Shown here piece after piece: positions 61,401-64,000 of a DNA stretch of 64,000 nucleotides. The notes below the pieces were generated by a model, which was not told the DNA's origin, did no database searches, and saw only the letters and a list, made by a program, of their open reading frames with translations. Every line of letters begins with the position of its first letter. Position 1 is the stretch's first letter. The position numbers and the translations under genes were made by a program. This DNA is from Carposina sasakii (lineage: Eukaryota; Arthropoda; Insecta; Lepidoptera; Carposinidae), in NCBI GenBank assembly GCA_014607495.2, contig CP053150.1, positions 13,474,495 to 13,538,494 of the forward strand, written 5' to 3'.

Positions 61401-63987
61401 GGTCGGGACCCTTAAGTAGATAGTCATTTAGCGAAACTCCGCGGCTGCAAGCCGCAGCGTCAAACACTAAACGTAGTTTGTTTTTATTGGGATTATCTAC
61501 CCCAAAGTGAGGTAAATACCACGTTTTAGCCGTGGGTTGAGCGTCTACCAATTCCTTCGCGAAGTCGTTTATAAATAAATGATTGACGCGTTCAACGTAC
61601 CTTTGGGCGTAGGCAGGGTTAACACTCATCTTCTTTTCCACTCCTTTCAGTCGAGTCAGAGCGTTAGGATAACTGTCTGGCATCTTGCAATACTCGTCCT
61701 TCCACGGCAGACCTACTTCCCACCGGCCCATGACGAAAGTCGCAGATTTCTCGAGCTGAGCTAGGGCGCGGACGTCGCCTGCGTTCTCACGAGGCTTACC
61801 TGCCACTCCTAACGCGTCTATGCTAAAGAACCGCTGCACCTCGTCGTGCAGGTCCTGCAGCGTGGCTAGCAGTACACTCGCGGAGCGGCCGGCGCGGCCG
61901 GCTGCGTGCGGCGCGCGCACACATCCGTGTACTGACCAACCTAAGGGGGTGCGCGTAGCGGACGGCTCATTAATTTTACCTACACACACTTCTAATGGTA
62001 ATAACAAATGGTAGTTATCTTGCCCGATTAAAACTTTAGGTTCACATTGCATATTACAACATAATAATTTATCTTTTAACTTTCCTAAGTGGGCAAATTT
62101 ATCAAAATTAACTATTGACATATCTTGTACTGGCAAACTTAAATTAGTTACACTACGTGCATTTATAGTAAATATTTTAGTATTATTTACATCGGATAAA
62201 TTTATAGACATTGCAATAGTATCACATACTAAATCACTTTCGCTCCACGCACCGCTCACGCGCATGGTTTCGCTGCGCCCGCTCAGGCCGGCGCGGGAAG
62301 CGAGCTCGTTACATATCAGTGTCACGGTAGAACCGTCATCAATTAAAGCGGTTGTGCTAATTATGCCATTAGGGCCATGAATATTGATAGGTACTACTTT
62401 AAGCAAAACTTTATTACAAAAGGTATTATTAATGTGCGTTACCGTCTCTGTGGCAGGCGAAGGCGGCGGCGGCGGCTGGCCACTATTACTGTTACTCGGC
62501 GCGTTGTTTATGTTGATATTGTAATGCATCAGCCGGTGGTGCGCCCCGCCGCAGCCGTCCCTATCACAGGCGGCCGCAGGACACGTTTCTCGGTCGTGAC
62601 GCGATACTAAACATTTTATACATAAATTATAACGCTTGACATGACGCCATCTATCTTTACGTAATGCCTTTTTAAACTTTTTACACTCAATTAATTTATG
62701 ATTACCGATACTGCAAAAACGACACTGATTTTCACTCGCGACGGATTGCACTAACACTGTCTGTGAACGATTTGTATTGTGATTGTATTTGTTTTGTTGT
62801 TGTTGATTGTAGTTGTGGCTTCTTGTATCCGATAAATATAAGTTGGCAGTGGTCGTTATTTTTACCGCTTCATGGTGTAGGAAATCTGATAATATTTCCA
62901 AACGTGACTTCTTGTCTTCATTTATAATAGGGAAACTGTAGTCAGACCACTTTGATACAAGTAAAGCTGGTAATTTTGATATTATTATTGTAGATAAATG
63001 TACTCCTTGCAGATACTCCTTACGGCCGACGGCATGAACGGCTGCAATAAAATTCTGCACTTTCACAGAGAATGGAATTATATCCTTGTGATATTCTTGT
63101 GACATAGGTGGAAGCTTTTTCAGGTCCTGTATAATCCTGGATATGATGCAGTCTGGATTACCAAAACGTAGCTCTAAAGTTTTAATCACTTGATCGGGTG
63201 ATGTGGCACTTATCATGAGAGCTGAGACGGCATCATGTGCAGGGCCGTGTAGACACTTCCTTAGTCTCCATAAGTTTTCCTTCTGGGTAAAACCACACAC
63301 CTGTGTAGACTCTTCATAGGCCTGTCTGAATTGCAGCCACTGTAATGGATCTCCAGAAAAAGAGGGTAGGTCTCTGGGTGTGCATATGCGGCTGAGCAGG
63401 TTGGTATTAGGTCTATTGCTGGTGGAGGCGGCGGCTAGGTCCTTCAGTGCGCTGGCGAGCATGTGAACTGTCCCTACAGTGCCAGGGTCAGATACCACTG
63501 GCGGGCACGGCTCGCCCGGTTGTGTACCAATCTGGGGGGCTTGCTGTGCGTGATGCAGTTCGTGCTGGCTGCTTTCTAACCATTTCTCCACTTCGCTATT
63601 TTTGTCGGTGCTCTGGTCACGGTGTGAACTGTATTTTTCTTCCTCCAGGTTTGCTAAGTCCGCCTCTAATTGTTTTTCAACAAGATCCATCTGGATTTGG
63701 GCTTTAGCTTTAGCTGCTTCAAGTTCCAGCTGCTTCTTTCTAGCCATAAACGACGATGAAGTAGAATTTGACTTCGTCTTCGAGCGGTGTACGGGTACCC
63801 GCGGCGGTAAATGTTCCGCTTTTATTGAACTACCTGGAATAACGCTTACCGCGTCGATGGCAGTTGGAGTACGCATATTTTCGTCCACCAGGTTATCTTC
63901 TCTAGTAAGCTGCTGTGGGAGGACTTGCTGTGCGAGTTGGCTATCCTGTTCCCGGTTTTTGCGTATAGTACTACGCGTGTTCACCAT
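58492..63987 (-). CDS. BEL/Pao Gag-Pol polyprotein, C-terminally truncated by a TGA
   Basis: ATG at 63987 (a GTG at 63993 is also in frame), 1,831 codons. In order: a charged coiled segment (residues 80-125); Gag domain with PSFSGDPLQWLQFRQAYEES (about 210-350); zinc region C-RFC-SIGNH-KLIEC near 424, then C-IKC-LVSRH-DRETC; protease ALIDDGSTVTLI (about 552); RT with YEQHFMDDYLDS (about 960); RNase H IFSDAST (about 1199); integrase H-H-C-C (1495-1545), Asp in CGLDLFGP (1574), Asp in LYSDNGTN (1636) and Glu in HWGGAWERL (1683). The frame stops in EHVFP-TGA at 58492-58494, but the same frame stays open for 47 more codons to a TAA at 58348-58350. The reading after the TGA resembles the normal BEL tail, so the TGA looks like a point nonsense change. 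Confidence 0.93.
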   Translation of the reverse strand: MVNTRSTIRKNREQDSQLAQQVLPQQLTREDNLVDENMRTPTAIDAVSVIPGSSIKAEHLPPRVPVHRSKTKSNSTSSSFMARKKQLELEAAKAKAQIQMDLVEKQLEADLANLEEEKYSSHRDQSTDKNSEVEKWLESSQHELHHAQQAPQIGTQPGEPCPPVVSDPGTVGTVHMLASALKDLAAASTSNRPNTNLLSRICTPRDLPSFSGDPLQWLQFRQAYEESTQVCGFTQKENLWRLRKCLHGPAHDAVSALMISATSPDQVIKTLELRFGNPDCIISRIIQDLKKLPPMSQEYHKDIIPFSVKVQNFIAAVHAVGRKEYLQGVHLSTIIISKLPALLVSKWSDYSFPIINEDKKSRLEILSDFLHHEAVKITTTANLYLSDTRSHNYNQQQQNKYNHNTNRSQTVLVQSVASENQCRFCSIGNHKLIECKKFKKALRKDRWRHVKRYNLCIKCLVSRHDRETCPAAACDRDGCGGAHHRLMHYNININNAPSNSNSGQPPPPPSPATETVTHINNTFCNKVLLKVVPINIHGPNGIISTTALIDDGSTVTLICNELASRAGLSGRSETMRVSGAWSESDLVCDTIAMSINLSDVNNTKIFTINARSVTNLSLPVQDMSIVNFDKFAHLGKLKDKLLCCNMQCEPKVLIGQDNYHLLLPLEVCVGKINEPSATRTPLGWSVHGCVRAPHAAGRAGRSASVLLATLQDLHDEVQRFFSIDALGVAGKPRENAGDVRALAQLEKSATFVMGRWEVGLPWKDEYCKMPDSYPNALTRLKGVEKKMSVNPAYAQRYVERVNHLFINDFAKELVDAQPTAKTWYLPHFGVDNPNKNKLRLVFDAAACSRGVSLNDYLLKGPDLLASLFGIMIRFRENRVAVAGDIKDMFLKVKIRSEDQNALRFLWRDDPAQQVKTFAMTSLIFGANCSPFIAQFVKNLNAKRFASTMPSAVAAIYEQHFMDDYLDSLPDENTAIQKVKNIIYIHKQGDFEMRNWISNSQAVLDSLPKETLGTSTLKFKVDQQYEGERALGLIWYPAEDLLGFDMSLKRIPQHMIEGKQKPTKRIMLKIVMSIFDVFGFLSPFTVQGRIMLQDTWKSGIEWDESISDDIYSKWCVWTDLLKQIGNVRIPRWYQGSIGASEKADSATACAQHVPPIPPIPTNGLLRSCYASATPPTTNLQVNNITGERGYSNLQLHIFSDASTKAMCAVAYWRWNNNGAVFMSFIASKCRVAPIKPITVPRLELQAALLAGRLAYTIQKEQNMTTNQRYFWCDSTTVLHWIGNNARKYNTFVANRLGEIDELTRADEWRYVPTKLNVADIATREVYDTSTFENEWFKGPSFLYGDESSWPRDCTKPEVCDANLECVNIISTDINERVCLPVPDPERFSSWLRLQRSTAAVLRFVGKLRRQTHDFSKYMEEAERLLLKYAQAESFCKELTSVRRNKSIDKDSKLLTLSPVMDEYGLLRVGGRIDAAVDVTPEIKRPVILDGRHHLTRLLVRHHHIAAAHGNQETVVNNLKQKYWIIRLRPTVKYVASKCMFCRIKRAKPVVPRMGDLPAGRMAHHQRPFTHCGLDLFGPMEVTVGRRREKRYGVIFTCLTVRAIHLEIVHSLTTDSLLMALRRMAARRGWPLCLYSDNGTNLKGADNELKRSILELDKEVLEGEAVNKGTQWKFIPPVSPHWGGAWERLIRSVKTSLKVILSERAPRDEVLLTLMTEVESIVNCRPLTHVSVEVGSSESLTPNHFLIGSSSNLPVQGAFDDSDLYLRKQWRKAQRLADMFWRRWVREILPEMLPRRKWNQEQDSLQVGDLVFIVDPDSPRNVWPRGAIEHVFP

Positions 63988-64000
63988 TTTCACTTGCGGA

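Larger units (their letters stand above)
57898..64000 (-). mobile_element. BEL/Pao LTR retrotransposon (5' LTR off window)
   Basis: The minus-strand order is gag, protease, reverse transcriptase, RNase H, integrase, polypurine tract and 3' LTR, with no env. A single long Gag-Pol frame and an integrase of the BEL type identify the family. Almost the full coding capacity is present; the one visible defect is a TGA shortly before the family's usual C-terminus. Confidence 0.93.

Overview
The window looks like nuclear DNA from a moth or butterfly. It is AT-rich, its genes have introns, and it is full of repeats of lepidopteran type (RTE-like LINE tails, tRNA-derived SINEs, Helitron-like ends carrying a GTCGCGGGCGTCCACTAGT-type terminus, and many MITEs). 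The species is inferred only from this style; no species marker is present.

Layout. (1) 1-7817, minus strand: a Gypsy/errantivirus-type endogenous retroelement cut by the left window edge. It has a 5' LTR, a tRNA-Ser-type primer site, gag, pol and an F-like env. Pol is broken by a small frameshifting deletion in RNase H. Env is open to the window edge and keeps a furin site. (2) 8205-26419, plus strand: a 13-exon gene that splices into one 608-codon frame. Its first exon resembles the N-terminus of fibrous sheath-interacting protein 2 (FSIP2), a sperm-tail protein. (3) 27511-32637, plus strand: a second gene whose seven exons join in phase into about 343 codons. I do not recognise it. (4) 33.0-39.4 kb: a gene-free stretch with well-preserved DNA transposon relics: a hAT MITE with an 8-bp target duplication, a Mutator-like element with a 9-bp duplication, a TA-flanked MITE and a large foldback hairpin. 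(5) 40339-43940, minus strand: a complete Arf6 (Drosophila Arf51F) gene, four coding exons, 175 aa. Its last 30 coding bases plus 59 bases of 3' UTR are amplified into a nine-unit 89-bp tandem array just downstream of the stop codon. (6) 44-54.7 kb: non-coding, with scattered LINE, SINE and retroposon pieces. (7) 54676-57621: a TTA-flanked MITE, then a spliced DDE transposase (IS5/PIF-Harbinger type) followed, out of frame, by a SWIM zinc finger. (8) 57898-64000, minus strand: a BEL/Pao retrotransposon with 3' LTR and a 1,831-codon gag-pol frame, truncated near its C-terminus by a TGA.

The host genes are Arf6, a membrane-traffic GTPase, and two plus-strand genes, one probably for a sperm-tail scaffold. 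Everything else with coding capacity belongs to mobile elements. The standout local structure is the Arf6 3'-end minisatellite beside a long hairpin. I found no prokaryotic-style operon, CRISPR array or defence island.
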